A DNA stretch of 64,000 nucleotides, taken from NCBI RefSeq assembly GCF_007097385.1, contig NZ_VJZS01000006.1, forward strand, positions 62,001-126,000, written 5' to 3'. The notes beneath the pieces are model-generated. The model was not told the DNA's origin and ran no database searches. It saw only the letters and a list, made by a program, of their open reading frames with translations. Each line of letters begins with the position of its first letter. Within the stretch, counting starts at the first letter, position 1. Below are positions 36,528 through 45,406 of this stretch, piece after piece. Origin of the DNA: Flavobacterium sp. ZT3R18 (GTDB taxonomy: Bacteria > Bacteroidota > Bacteroidia > Flavobacteriales > Flavobacteriaceae). A program made the translations under genes and the position numbers.

Positions 36528-38795
36528 ATGAAAAATATCCGTTTCGGAGCCATTTTGCAATTGGCTTTACTTCTAGGAATTACTACTTCATGGGCGCAAG
36601 AGACAACGACTGTTGCAACTCCTGCTCCAGTTTCAAAGTATGATTATCACGATGCTTTTGGTCCTTTATTTTATGTAAATAATGGTACAGATACACGATC
36701 TGCCAGTGGTGCGCCTGGTCATGAATATTGGCAAAATAGAGCTGATTATAAGTTGACAGCCAAGCTGAATGAAAAAAGCAATGAAATAATAGGAACAGGA
36801 ATTGTAACCTATACCAATAATAGTACGGATAAAATGTCTTTTGTTTGGATGCATTTGGATCAAAATTTATTCAAGGCCGATTCTCGAGGAAATGCAGTTG
36901 TGCCATTAAAAGGAAGTCGCAACGGTGCCCAAGGAGAGGTTTTTGACGGAGGTCATAAAATTAAATCGGTAAAAATTGTTTCTACCAATAAAGGAAAATC
37001 TGTTGAAACAGAGGCGAAATTTGTTATTACTGATACCAGAATGCAAGTTTTTCTCCCTGATGATCTAAAAGCGAAAGGTGGAGTTGTGAAAATTAAAATC
37101 GATTTCTCCTTCATTTCACCAAAAGAAGGTTCGGATAGAACAGGAGTTTTAGATACCAAAAATGGTAAAATTTTCACCATTGCACAATGGTATCCGCGTA
37201 TGTGTGTATATGATGATTTGAGAGGTTGGAATACCAATCCGTATTTAGGAGCATCTGAGTTTTACTTGGAATATGGGGATTTTGATGTCAATATTACCGT
37301 TCCATCCAATCATATTGTAGTATGTTCTGGAGAGTTGTTAAATCCAAAATCGGTTTACTCTGCAAATGAGCAAAGTCGTTTGGCAAAAGCCATTCAAAGC
37401 GAAAAAACGGTAATGATTCGTACTGCCGAGGAAGTGGTAGCCAATGCATCAAAAGCAGGAACTACTTCTGAAAAAACATGGCATTTTAAAATAAAAAACG
37501 CAAGAGACCTTTCATGGGCATCTTCTCCTGCATTTATATTAGATGGAGCTAGGATAAATTTGCCAAGTGGCAAAAAATCATTGGCATTATCTGCCTATCC
37601 TGTAGAAAGTGCCGGTAATGAAGCTTGGGCACGCGCTACAGAATATACTAAAACATCAATCGAAAATTATTCTAAAAGATGGTTTGAATATCCTTATCCC
37701 GTTGCTACGAACGTAGCCGGAAATGAAGGAGGAATGGAATATCCTGGAATCGTTTTTTGTGGATGGGAATCCAAAGGAGAAGATTTATGGGGTGTTACGG
37801 ATCATGAGTTTGGTCATGGATGGTTTCCAATGATTGTAGGTTCTAATGAGCGTTTATTTGGTTGGATGGATGAAGGGTTTAACACCTTTATTAATTCACT
37901 AAGTTCAGTTGATTTCAATAATGGAGAGTATAAAAGTAAGCCAACCGACTTACATGAAAATGCGGATTATTTTACCAATCCCAAGACAGAAACTATTATG
38001 AGTTCTCCAGATAATATGAAAGAAAAGAATATTGGTCTTTTGTGCTATTTCAAGCCAAGTTCAGGATTAGTTATTTTGAGAGAGCAAGTTTTAGGACCAG
38101 AGCGTTTTGATTTGGCTTTTAAAACGTATGTAGAGCGTTGGGCTTTTAAACACCCTGCTCCAGATGACTTTTTTAGAACAATGGAGAATGTGGCAGGAGA
38201 AGATTTGAGCTGGTTCTGGAGAGGTTGGTTTGTAAACAACTGGCGTTTGGATCAAGGTGTAAATTCTGTGAAATATGTAAAAAATGATCCAATTAGAGGA
38301 GCTGTAGTCACGATTGAAAATTACGAAAAAATGGCGATGCCTGTCGTTTTGGATGTAAAAACTAAAAGCGGAAAAGTAACCCGTATTAAATTACCTGTTG
38401 AAGTTTGGCAAAGAAATGTAGATTGGTCTTTTAAAGTAAATACTACAGAAGAAATAGCGAGCATAGTTCTCGATCCAGATCACGTTTTTCCGGATTCTAA
38501 TGAAAGTAACAATACTTGGACTTCTGATAAAGGTGTAATCGAGAAAGAGGTAATTTTAGACGGTTATGTTGGTAAGTATTCTACAAAAGCTGCACCGCTA
38601 AAAATCGTGATTACTGAAAAAAATAGTGTGCTTTTTGCAGAAATTACTGATTACCCAAAATTTGGTCTTACTCTAATTGGTACTGATAAATTTGAATCTA
38701 AAGAGGCCGGAGTTACATTTCAATTTAACGAAGCAAAAACTGGATTTGATATGATTATTAGTGCAGATCAAAAATTACCTTTTACAAGAGACTAA
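36528..38795 (+). CDS. M1 family metallopeptidase, exported
   Basis: This 755-residue aminopeptidase-like protein starts at ATG 36528; a TTG 24 bp upstream would only add lysines before the signal peptide. The signal is [20 protein letters not shown] with cleavage after about residue 23. The exopeptidase motif is GGMEYPG. The zinc site is H426, H430 (HEFGH) and E449 in WMDEGFNTF, the normal HExxH-x18-E spacing. No type IX secretion tail is seen at the C-terminus. It probably digests peptides in the periplasm. A strong terminator follows. Confidence 0.93.
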   Translation: MKNIRFGAILQLALLLGITTSWAQETTTVATPAPVSKYDYHDAFGPLFYVNNGTDTRSASGAPGHEYWQNRADYKLTAKLNEKSNEIIGTGIVTYTNNSTDKMSFVWMHLDQNLFKADSRGNAVVPLKGSRNGAQGEVFDGGHKIKSVKIVSTNKGKSVETEAKFVITDTRMQVFLPDDLKAKGGVVKIKIDFSFISPKEGSDRTGVLDTKNGKIFTIAQWYPRMCVYDDLRGWNTNPYLGASEFYLEYGDFDVNITVPSNHIVVCSGELLNPKSVYSANEQSRLAKAIQSEKTVMIRTAEEVVANASKAGTTSEKTWHFKIKNARDLSWASSPAFILDGARINLPSGKKSLALSAYPVESAGNEAWARATEYTKTSIENYSKRWFEYPYPVATNVAGNEGGMEYPGIVFCGWESKGEDLWGVTDHEFGHGWFPMIVGSNERLFGWMDEGFNTFINSLSSVDFNNGEYKSKPTDLHENADYFTNPKTETIMSSPDNMKEKNIGLLCYFKPSSGLVILREQVLGPERFDLAFKTYVERWAFKHPAPDDFFRTMENVAGEDLSWFWRGWFVNNWRLDQGVNSVKYVKNDPIRGAVVTIENYEKMAMPVVLDVKTKSGKVTRIKLPVEVWQRNVDWSFKVNTTEEIASIVLDPDHVFPDSNESNNTWTSDKGVIEKEVILDGYVGKYSTKAAPLKIVITEKNSVLFAEITDYPKFGLTLIGTDKFESKEAGVTFQFNEAKTGFDMIISADQKLPFTRD

Positions 38796-38814
38796 TCTAG
38801 TTTTAGGTGTAAAA

Positions 38815-38850
38815 AAAAGACTTGTAGCGGTAATCGCTACAAGTCTTTTT
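38815..38850. terminator. Two-way terminator
   Basis: AAAAGACTTGTAGCG and CGCTACAAGTCTTTTT form a stem of about 15 bp between convergent genes. Confidence 0.88.
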
Positions 38851-38867
38851 TGGTTTATAATTATAAC

Positions 38868-39908
38868 TTAATGTAAGTTATTTATGGTTAGCCTAAAAAC
38901 GGCATAGAGCCCTCTGTTTTCTTTCGGGAGATGTATTTTAGAAATGGTAAACAGTAAGTTTCCGGCGCTGTCGAAGGCAAACGAATCTGGCCATTTTATT
39001 TGCTTGTCGCTAATAACTTCTCGAAGAATACCATTTTTATCCAACTGGCTAATAGCATTCTTTTCTAAACTACTCAAGTACAGATTCCCTTTTTTATCGA
39101 ATATAATTCCATCATTTGCTCCTGTTTCAGCAAACTTCTCTACTTTTTCACCTAATTGCGAATCATTTAATTTTTTATCTAATAATGCCCCTGTAGGTAC
39201 TCGATAGATGTTCTTACCCATCAAGGAGCAATAGTATAAATATTTTTTGTCTGGGTCTAATGCAATTCCGTCAGAATGAACAGGGTGTGTACGCTCAAAA
39301 CCTTCTATTACTATTTTTGATACTTCGGTCAATGTAGAGGGATGTTTAGATAAAATACGTCTTATTTCATGGGTATGTAAATCTAGTATCACAATTCCTC
39401 CTACCTGTGAATCTGTGAAATAGGCTATCTGATTCCGGTTGTCTATCTGTAAATCATTTAGATAGCTTTTATTGGTAATTATGGATTCGGGAAAAACATA
39501 TTCTGATTTTAAACTATCATCAGCGAGGTCAAAAGCATAAAGATGAGCCGCTTTTGTAGCATCAGTTTTTAATTCATAGCCAGTGTCCAATATCCAAAGA
39601 GTATTCAAATCATCAATGTAAACACTTTGTACACAAATAAACTGATGCTTTTGTAAAACAGTAGTGTCCCAGTCGTTCCATGCTTTATTTGGATATGGGA
39701 TTATTTTGCCATCTATAATTTCGGCAACAGATATTGGTGTTTCACTTGACCATCTTGGAAAGTTTACAAACACTCTATCTTTCTTTGAAATAGCGATTCC
39801 TGTCCATTGGTTTTTGCTTTCTGCAAATAGAGACAATTCCTTTTTTTCCTGTGAATATATTTGGACAGTAAAAAGGCCAAATAATAATGTGATGATTACT
39901 TTTTTCAT
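38868..39908 (-). CDS. Major royal jelly/yellow family protein, exported
   Basis: This 346-residue protein has the signal peptide MKKVIITLLFGLFTVQIYSQ. The mature part is a beta-propeller of the major royal jelly/yellow type, with WTGIAISKKDRVFVNFPRWS, TLWILDTGYE and HSDGIALDPDKKYLYYCSLM. Bacterial members are annotated as lactonase- or dopachrome-tautomerase-like without firm function. It lies 101 bp downstream of a Crp/Fnr regulator on the same strand, which may control it. Confidence 0.85.
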   Translation of the reverse strand: MKKVIITLLFGLFTVQIYSQEKKELSLFAESKNQWTGIAISKKDRVFVNFPRWSSETPISVAEIIDGKIIPYPNKAWNDWDTTVLQKHQFICVQSVYIDDLNTLWILDTGYELKTDATKAAHLYAFDLADDSLKSEYVFPESIITNKSYLNDLQIDNRNQIAYFTDSQVGGIVILDLHTHEIRRILSKHPSTLTEVSKIVIEGFERTHPVHSDGIALDPDKKYLYYCSLMGKNIYRVPTGALLDKKLNDSQLGEKVEKFAETGANDGIIFDKKGNLYLSSLEKNAISQLDKNGILREVISDKQIKWPDSFAFDSAGNLLFTISKIHLPKENRGLYAVFRLTINNLH

Positions 39909-40009
39909 TGTATTATTTTAAAATTTATAATAATACAAAGTTGGTTGTGTTTGTCTTAATTAGGATTAGACCTATATCACATCTTTTGTGTGAGGTAAAT
40001 CACGGGTTG

Positions 40010-40579
40010 TTAAGAACTCAATCTGCTTAAAGTTTCTCTTGAGACCCCAAGATAGGCCGCAATTATGGTTTTTGGCACCCTCTGAAAAAGTTGAGGATAT
40101 TGCTTAAGGAGTATATCATAACGTTCTTTAGTATTTTGAGTTAAGAAAGAAAGCATGCGTTTTTGCAAGGAAACAAAACCACTATTGGCTTTTTTTCTAA
40201 AAAAATGTTCCATCTTGTGCATCTCTGCACAAAGTTTTTCCCTGTTTTCAAACGATAGGCAAAGCAGTTCAGTCTCTTCCAAACAGCTTACATTTAGGGT
40301 GGCTTTTGTTTGTGTAAAATAGGCTTGAAAATCACTTATCCACCAATTTTCCATCGCAAAATTGAGAATGTAGTCTTTTCCTTTTTTATCAGTAATGTAA
40401 GCTTTTAGTAATCCTTTTTTTACCCAATAGGTATGTGATACTTCATCATCTTCCTGAATTAAGAATTGATGTTTCTTTAATTTTTTGATTGAAAAATGAG
40501 AAAAAATATAAGTAAATTCATCATCTGTTAGCTCCGTTATTTCTTCTAGGTGTATTCGTAATTGTGTTCTCATTTGCAC
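40010..40579 (-). CDS. Crp/Fnr family transcriptional regulator
   Basis: This 189-residue protein has an N-terminal cyclic-nucleotide-binding type fold (about 10-125, with LKKHQFLIQEDDEVSHTYWV and KKGLLKAYITDKKGKDYILN). It ends in a helix-turn-helix, VPKTIIAAYLGVSRETLSRL. No cysteine cluster for an iron-sulfur site is seen. The RxxxS-type cAMP pocket is not conserved, so the ligand is unknown. It probably regulates the adjacent royal-jelly-type gene. Its upstream region is a long hairpin repeat. Confidence 0.88.
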   Translation of the reverse strand: MQMRTQLRIHLEEITELTDDEFTYIFSHFSIKKLKKHQFLIQEDDEVSHTYWVKKGLLKAYITDKKGKDYILNFAMENWWISDFQAYFTQTKATLNVSCLEETELLCLSFENREKLCAEMHKMEHFFRKKANSGFVSLQKRMLSFLTQNTKERYDILLKQYPQLFQRVPKTIIAAYLGVSRETLSRLSS

Positions 40580-40612
40580 TTTTGTAATTCATGAATACTT
40601 TTTAGTAAAGGT

Positions 40613-40757
40613 TTTGAAATAAACCATGCAAAATTTGAGGAAGTTATTTTGGTCTTTTTCAAGGCAAAAAAACTTTCAATAGCCTAGCTATTCAAAGATT
40701 TTTTAACGAAGAAAAAGGGCAAAAGAGCGAGGCAAATTGTATGGTTTATTTTGAAAT
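40613..40757. repeat. Long imperfect hairpin repeat (about 145 bp)
   Basis: Outer arms read TGAAATAAACCATGCAAA and, on the other side, CAAATTGTATGGTTTATTTT. The pairing continues imperfectly to a centre at TAGCCTAGCTA (about 40680-40690). No ORF is present. I recall closely similar sequences between genes in Flavobacterium genomes, so it is probably a dispersed non-autonomous element. Confidence 0.65.
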
Positions 40758-40783
40758 ATTTACTTAGCTAAAAAAAATAAGGT

Positions 40784-41824
40784 TTACTCTGGAATTTGCT
40801 GACTCAAACAATGCAAAGTTCCAAAACCCCAAATTAAATCAATAGCACTTATTCCTATAATTTCTCTGTCAGGGAAACATTCAGCTAAAATATTTAGCGC
40901 CTTTCTATCGTTAGCATCATTAAACGTTGGAACTAGAACGCAATTGTTTAAAATCAAGAAATTAGCGTAACTCGCGGGTAAACGCAATCCATCAAAATCA
41001 ATGCGTTTTGGCATCGGTAACGCCACGATAATTGGTGATTTTCCGTTTTCGAGTTTGGCATTTTGCAGTCGTTTTAGATTGTCTTGCAACGGTTTGTAAT
41101 TGCTGTCATTTGGATCTAATTCGACTATGGTTACAATTGTATCCTCATTGACAAATCGGCATAAATCGTCGATATGTCCGTGGGTATCATCGCCTTCAAT
41201 ACCGTCGCCCAACCAAATCACATTCGTTACACCTAAATATTCTTTGAAAACAGCTTCGTAATCTTCTTTCGTAAAATTGGGATTCCGAACCTGAATGTCA
41301 GGATGCATCAAACACTCTTCGGAAGTTAATAGCGTTCCTTTTCCGTTTACATCAATAGCACCACCTTCTACAATTACGGGTTTTCCTTTGTACATCACTT
41401 GAGTGACAGGGATATTTAGAGATTCACCCACTTTGGCAGGAATGTGTTTGTCTAAATTGATGTTTTTATATTTGGCCCAACCGTTAAAGTTAAAATTCAA
41501 CGCTTCTCTAGCCGTACCATTTTTTACGATGATTGGTCCAGAATCACGCATCCAACTGCGGTTGGTTTTATGAATAATAAAAGAAATATTACTCATTTTT
41601 ACGTGAGCTGTTTCTAGCATTTCAATCACTTTTGTTTTTTGATTTTCATCGGCAACTACCAAAAAAACAACTTCATAAGTCGCTACTTTTTTGATAAATT
41701 CTACAAAAGCCCACTGTATGGCTTCATATTTTCCTGGCCAATCTTTGCCATTATGCGGAAAACACAATAAAATACCTTGTTGCTTTTCCCATTCTGCGGG
41801 GAATCTTCTTGATAGTGCAGTCAT
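40784..41824 (-). CDS. aguA: Agmatine deiminase AguA
   Basis: AguA converts agmatine to N-carbamoylputrescine, the first step of the arginine-decarboxylase route to putrescine. The 346 residues start MTALSRRFPAEWEKQQGILL. They contain NRSWMRDSGPIIV, GDGIEGDDTHGHIDDLCRFV and the catalytic Cys near the C-terminus in FGTLHCLSQQIPE. The next enzyme, aguB, lies 540 bp upstream on the same strand, separated by a plus-strand small ORF and a terminator. The two are therefore probably transcribed separately. Confidence 0.94.
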   Translation of the reverse strand: MTALSRRFPAEWEKQQGILLCFPHNGKDWPGKYEAIQWAFVEFIKKVATYEVVFLVVADENQKTKVIEMLETAHVKMSNISFIIHKTNRSWMRDSGPIIVKNGTAREALNFNFNGWAKYKNINLDKHIPAKVGESLNIPVTQVMYKGKPVIVEGGAIDVNGKGTLLTSEECLMHPDIQVRNPNFTKEDYEAVFKEYLGVTNVIWLGDGIEGDDTHGHIDDLCRFVNEDTIVTIVELDPNDSNYKPLQDNLKRLQNAKLENGKSPIIVALPMPKRIDFDGLRLPASYANFLILNNCVLVPTFNDANDRKALNILAECFPDREIIGISAIDLIWGFGTLHCLSQQIPE

Positions 41825-41966
41825 AATTTATTTTCAAATAGTAATAGGCACAAATGTAGTCAATCGATTTAATTTTTAAAATAGTTTGGTCACTTACATT
41901 TTTTTGTGTTTCAATTTTTTTTAAAGCTGAGTTTTATAATAAGAATTCGTTAATGTTTAGCTAATA

Positions 41967-41994
41967 TTGTTTCGTCTGTTTGCAATTAATTTTG
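41967..41994 (+). promoter_or_regulatory. Promoter TTG-N17-TAATTTTG for a small ORF
   Basis: TTG at 41967-41969 and TAATTTTG at 41987-41994 have 17-bp spacing, a complete match. It faces the small ORF starting at 42017. Confidence 0.65.
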
Positions 41995-42016
41995 CAGAAA
42001 AAAAAACTATAAAACG

Positions 42017-42178
42017 ATGATTAAGAAAAGTATAGAAGTGGTTAAAACACTATTTTTTTTCGGAAGAACCGAAAACGAGAACAATAGTAAAAAAAGAATC
42101 AAACCAACGGTAAATGAAAATCTAGAATCCTCTGATGAAGATTGGTCTTATCATTACTGGTTGAACTGGAGTTGTTAA
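42017..42178 (+). CDS. Small ORF of 53 codons with aromatic C-terminus
   Basis: MIKKSIEVVKTLFFFGRTEN begins a 53-residue peptide. It has an Asn/Lys-rich middle, then SSDEDWSYHYWLNWSC at the end. A complete promoter lies 22 bp upstream. After the TAA at 42176 the same frame continues with IGAYGGSNSAALVFVNF, a second TAA at 42230 and a hydrophobic AATLAGLLFIAVSKILF before TGA at 42287-42289. This looks like a longer gene broken by two nonsense codons, or a short gene followed by chance coding-like sequence. The family is not recognised. The remaining intergenic DNA (41825-42364) holds only its promoter and a terminator. Confidence 0.45.
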   Translation: MIKKSIEVVKTLFFFGRTENENNSKKRIKPTVNENLESSDEDWSYHYWLNWSC

Positions 42179-42292
42179 ATAGGTGCTTATGGCGGAAGTA
42201 ATTCTGCTGCACTAGTATTTGTGAACTTTTAAAAAGCTGCTACTCTTGCTGGCTTATTGTTTATCGCGGTTTCTAAGATTCTATTTTGAATA

Positions 42293-42338
42293 AAAAAAAT
42301 CTACCAAAAGTAAGGGTTTACTATTGATAGATTTTTTA
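42293..42338. terminator. Terminator between the small ORF and aguB
   Basis: AAAAAATCTA and TAGATTTTTT flank a 24-nt loop with further pairing. It can serve both the plus-strand ORF and aguB. Confidence 0.65.
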
Positions 42339-42364
42339 TTTTTTTAGTTGATACTAAGTAAAAA

Positions 42365-43252
42365 TTAGTCGATTGCTCGTTTGGTAATATCTCCGAAAGC
42401 ATCGATTCTTCTGTCTCTAAAAAAGGGCCAGTTCTGACGTACGTTTTCTTGTAAATCCAAGTCCACTTCGGCAATCAAAATCTCTTCTTTATCGTGTGAG
42501 GCTTGTGCCAAAATTTCGCCTTGTGGTCCTGCAATAAACGAAGATCCCCAAAACTGAATTCCAGCAGTTCCTTCAATATATTGCTCTAAACCAATTCGGT
42601 TAGCTGCAGCCACATATACGCCATTTGCTACAGCGTGACCTTTCATTACGTTCATCCAAGCACCATGTTGGTTTTCGCCGTATTCGTCTTTTTCAAGCGG
42701 ATGCCATCCAATTGCGGTTGGGTAAAACAACACATCGGCACCTTGCAAGGCTGTTAATCGAGCCGCTTCCGGATACCATTGATCCCAACAAATTAAAGTT
42801 CCTATTTTTCCTTTTTTGGTTGGGAAGGCTTTGAAACCTAAATCCCCAGGTGTGAAATAGAATTTTTCATAGAAATGAGGATCATCCGGAATGTGCATTT
42901 TACGATACAATCCAGCTTCTGAACCGTCAGTGTCAATGATGTACGCACTGTTGTGGTAAATTCCAGCCATTCTTTTTTCGAAGAAAGGAACAATAATTAC
43001 GACACCCAACTCTTTGGCCAAAGCACTAAAAGCAATAAATGAAGTACTGTATAATGGTTCTGCCAAAGCAAAATTATCGACATCCTCACTTTGACAAAAA
43101 TAATGACTGCTGTATAATTCAGGTAGCGAAATGACTTCGGCTCCTTGATTGGCGGCATCGCGAACCCAACTCAAACATTTTTTAAGGTTGTTTTCGGCAA
43201 CATCATTAAGATTCAATTGAATGACTGCTATTTTGTATTTCTTCTTTGACAT
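42365..43252 (-). CDS. aguB: N-carbamoylputrescine amidase AguB
   Basis: AguB hydrolyses N-carbamoylputrescine to putrescine, CO2 and ammonia. Start ATG 43252 gives 295 residues beginning MSKKKYKIAVIQLNLND; an ATG-like start 21 bp upstream is less typical. Nitrilase-fold residues are E in VISLPELYSSHYF, K in LYRKMHIPDDPHFYEKFYF and C in GTLICWDQWYPEAARL. It pairs with aguA. Polyamine synthesis in this genome therefore appears to go through agmatine. Confidence 0.94.
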   Translation of the reverse strand: MSKKKYKIAVIQLNLNDVAENNLKKCLSWVRDAANQGAEVISLPELYSSHYFCQSEDVDNFALAEPLYSTSFIAFSALAKELGVVIIVPFFEKRMAGIYHNSAYIIDTDGSEAGLYRKMHIPDDPHFYEKFYFTPGDLGFKAFPTKKGKIGTLICWDQWYPEAARLTALQGADVLFYPTAIGWHPLEKDEYGENQHGAWMNVMKGHAVANGVYVAAANRIGLEQYIEGTAGIQFWGSSFIAGPQGEILAQASHDKEEILIAEVDLDLQENVRQNWPFFRDRRIDAFGDITKRAID

Positions 43253-43339
43253 GGTGAAAAATTTAGACTGCAAAAATAGTTATTTTTCTAAAGAGTAGGG
43301 ATAAACCGTTTTATAAATATTTCATTCCTAATTATTATT

Positions 43340-43535
43340 GTAACTATTCAGCCTAACAAAAGTTTTACACGAATTTCACGAATTAACACGAATTCAGGAT
43401 CAAAATTGAATCTAATTTCACAAAAAAAATAATTTCACAATGCAATTTGTGCAAATTTGTGTATCCCGAAAGCTTTCGGGACGTGTCTGTTTTTCTTTAA
43501 ATCCTACGTTAATTTGGTGTAGGCTGAATAGTAAC
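43340..43535. repeat. MITE-like element with terminal inverted repeats
   Basis: GTAACTATTCAGCCTAAC at 43340-43357 and GTAGGCTGAATAGTAAC at 43519-43535 form terminal inverted repeats of about 17 bp with one or two mismatches. Inside are TTTCACGAATTAACACGAAT, a motif widespread between flavobacterial genes, and a CCCGAAAGCTTTCGGGA palindrome. A single half-site, GTAGCTATTCAGCCTAA, occurs at 14070-14086. No ORF is present. The rest of the gap, to 43729, contains only AT-rich DNA and another GATAATTATC palindrome. Confidence 0.6.
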
Positions 43536-43729
43536 TTATTATTTTAATTGAAACCGCATTAAGAAATTTTCTTCCTATAAATATGAAAAAGTTCTCGATA
43601 ATTATCGGGATGACATCCCAATTTTAAATACTTTTTCGGAATAAATTCAGAATAAAACGGTTTCCTAGATTGCAGTGCAAAAGTTTTAAACAGTGTAAAA
43701 AAGCTATTCTTTTTTATTTGTTAAACTAA

Positions 43730-44143
43730 CTAATTGATTACGATAGTGTGAGTTTTAAATTCAGTCTCAGATTTTTTAAATCTTATAGCATAACTTCCTT
43801 TAGCAGTCGATTTGAATTTGTAAGTTGTAGTTTTTGGTTCGGGCACCTTTTTGTTGCAGGCGGCAGATGGATATTTGGCTTGTACTTGTAAACCTTTTTC
43901 TTTGTCTATTGTGACATCAATAAATTTATTGAAGTCACCGCAGCTATTATCTACAGTAAAGACAACATTCAAAGTGATGGTTTCATCTACTTTTCCTGTT
44001 GTTGGACCACTTATCGCTGTTACAAAAGCATTTTTTGTGATAAGTGCTGGAGGACTTGGAGAATCGTCATCTTTGTTGCAAGAAATTAAAACTGTTGCTG
44101 CGAATAATACGAATAGAACCGATTGTAATTTAAATTTTTTCAT
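43730..44143 (-). CDS. Small lipoprotein of unknown function
   Basis: Start ATG 44143 gives 137 residues with the lipoprotein signal MKKFKLQSVLFVLFAATVLI followed by SCNKDDD. The mature domain (about 40-135) looks like one immunoglobulin-like beta-sandwich, with GKVDETITLNVVFTVDNSCG and GSYAIRFKKSETEFKTHTIV. The family is not recognised. The CNKDDD start after the lipid Cys fits surface-exported lipoproteins of Bacteroidota. A start 42 bp upstream would hide the signal peptide. Confidence 0.75.
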   Translation of the reverse strand: MKKFKLQSVLFVLFAATVLISCNKDDDSPSPPALITKNAFVTAISGPTTGKVDETITLNVVFTVDNSCGDFNKFIDVTIDKEKGLQVQAKYPSAACNKKVPEPKTTTYKFKSTAKGSYAIRFKKSETEFKTHTIVIN

Positions 44144-44338
44144 AATAAAATTATTTATTGTTATTTCTATAATAGATGCTGGCATAGGAATATGGTTGCT
44201 TCTTAAAATGTTAAATAGATTTAATATGTGTTTAATGATCTGTAAATCAAGTTTTTATTTGTGTGTTAAAATTTACTCATTTTGGGGATGTTGACGGAAA
44301 TGTAGAAAGTTAAACACCTTAAAAATGAATTACCTTAA

Positions 44339-44373
44339 ACAAAAAACACCAGTCTTTCAACTGATGTTTTTCT
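44339..44373. terminator. Terminator downstream of the L,D-transpeptidase gene
   Basis: AAACACCAGT and ACTGATGTTT pair with one mismatch, with A- and T-tracts on the two sides. It lies 25 bp past the stop of the minus-strand gene. Confidence 0.65.
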
Positions 44374-44398
44374 AATAATGATATGAAAATCTCAAGAT

Positions 44399-45247
44399 TT
44401 ATTTTTTTGCTGGCATTTTTGCTCTTTTTTTCTGTTCGGATAGAATGCCGTTTAGGTAAGGTTTTGTTGTATTCCCTATTTCTGCTGCGGAAATGTCTAA
44501 TTTTGTAGGATTTTGAATCAATTGTAGCCAAGGTTTTGGTGCATCAAAATCATATTTGGCAAAAATAATTACAGGTGTACCTTTTAGGAGTACCGTTTCG
44601 TCATCTTGTAATATCCATTGATCTGCCCAATTGTAAAGGTATTTGGCATCCTTTTCTTGAAGTCGCAAACAGGAATGTGAGGCTGGATAACCGGGTAATT
44701 CATACTGATGCCAACCCACACCAGCTTTATTGGCGATGTTGAAATTCCAACGCAAATCCCACTCATCATTAAATGTGCTAGTAGTTTTTTCGGACTTCCA
44801 GTTGGTATAAAAAAGTCCAGTAGGAGTGGGATCTTTTTTTCGTCCCATATTGGTGGGACCTGTATGAATCAATATGCCATTTTCATACGTAGCGAAGGTT
44901 TGTGTTGGATAAGAAAAGAAGATAATTTTATTGATGGGTTTCAAGTAGGGAACCTCTATTGGAAACGGAAGATAAAATACCAAATCGCCTGTTAAATCGC
45001 CTGGAATAATGATAGAATCCATTTTGGCTATATTAGTTTTGTCTGTTCGGTTAATGGCAAGTACGATTTGGATTTGGGTGCTATCTGTATTCTTTGTCAG
45101 CCATTGCTTGGTGTTTTCGAAATGAAACGAAATGGTTTTGGGTTGTTTTCTAACAAGTGTTTTTTTTGTTTCAATAATCTCCTGATTCTGTTGTTTACAT
45201 GAACTAAAAAAAATTAGAAGGATTAAAATAGGGACAGCCATTTTCAT
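44399..45247 (-). CDS. L,D-transpeptidase (YkuD) lipoprotein
   Basis: This 282-residue protein has the lipoprotein signal MKMAVPILILLIFFSSCKQ. The YkuD domain (about 110-225) shows TYENGILIHTGPTNMGRKKD, TPTGLF and the active site HQYELPGYPASHSCLRL with the nucleophilic Cys. Such enzymes crosslink or attach to peptidoglycan through diaminopimelate. The C-terminal KKRAKMPAKK is basic. No operon partner is seen. Confidence 0.9.
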   Translation of the reverse strand: MKMAVPILILLIFFSSCKQQNQEIIETKKTLVRKQPKTISFHFENTKQWLTKNTDSTQIQIVLAINRTDKTNIAKMDSIIIPGDLTGDLVFYLPFPIEVPYLKPINKIIFFSYPTQTFATYENGILIHTGPTNMGRKKDPTPTGLFYTNWKSEKTTSTFNDEWDLRWNFNIANKAGVGWHQYELPGYPASHSCLRLQEKDAKYLYNWADQWILQDDETVLLKGTPVIIFAKYDFDAPKPWLQLIQNPTKLDISAAEIGNTTKPYLNGILSEQKKRAKMPAKK

Positions 45248-45374
45248 AACGAATTTCTTTATTGTAAAATTGAGGATTTCGACAAAAGGATATGTTATAT
45301 AATAACGGTAATTTGTTGTGTTATTATTGTGTCATTTTTAATTATTTGAACTCAATATTTGAATTCAATAGTTG

Positions 45375-45382
45375 TAGTTTTG
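45375..45382 (+). promoter_or_regulatory. -7 element for the ABC transporter gene
   Basis: TAGTTTTG matches TAnnTTTG and lies 25 bp before ATG 45407. It makes the upstream in-frame start at 45359 unlikely. Confidence 0.5.
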
Positions 45383-45406
45383 CATTTCAATTTTTTAGAA
45401 AGAACA

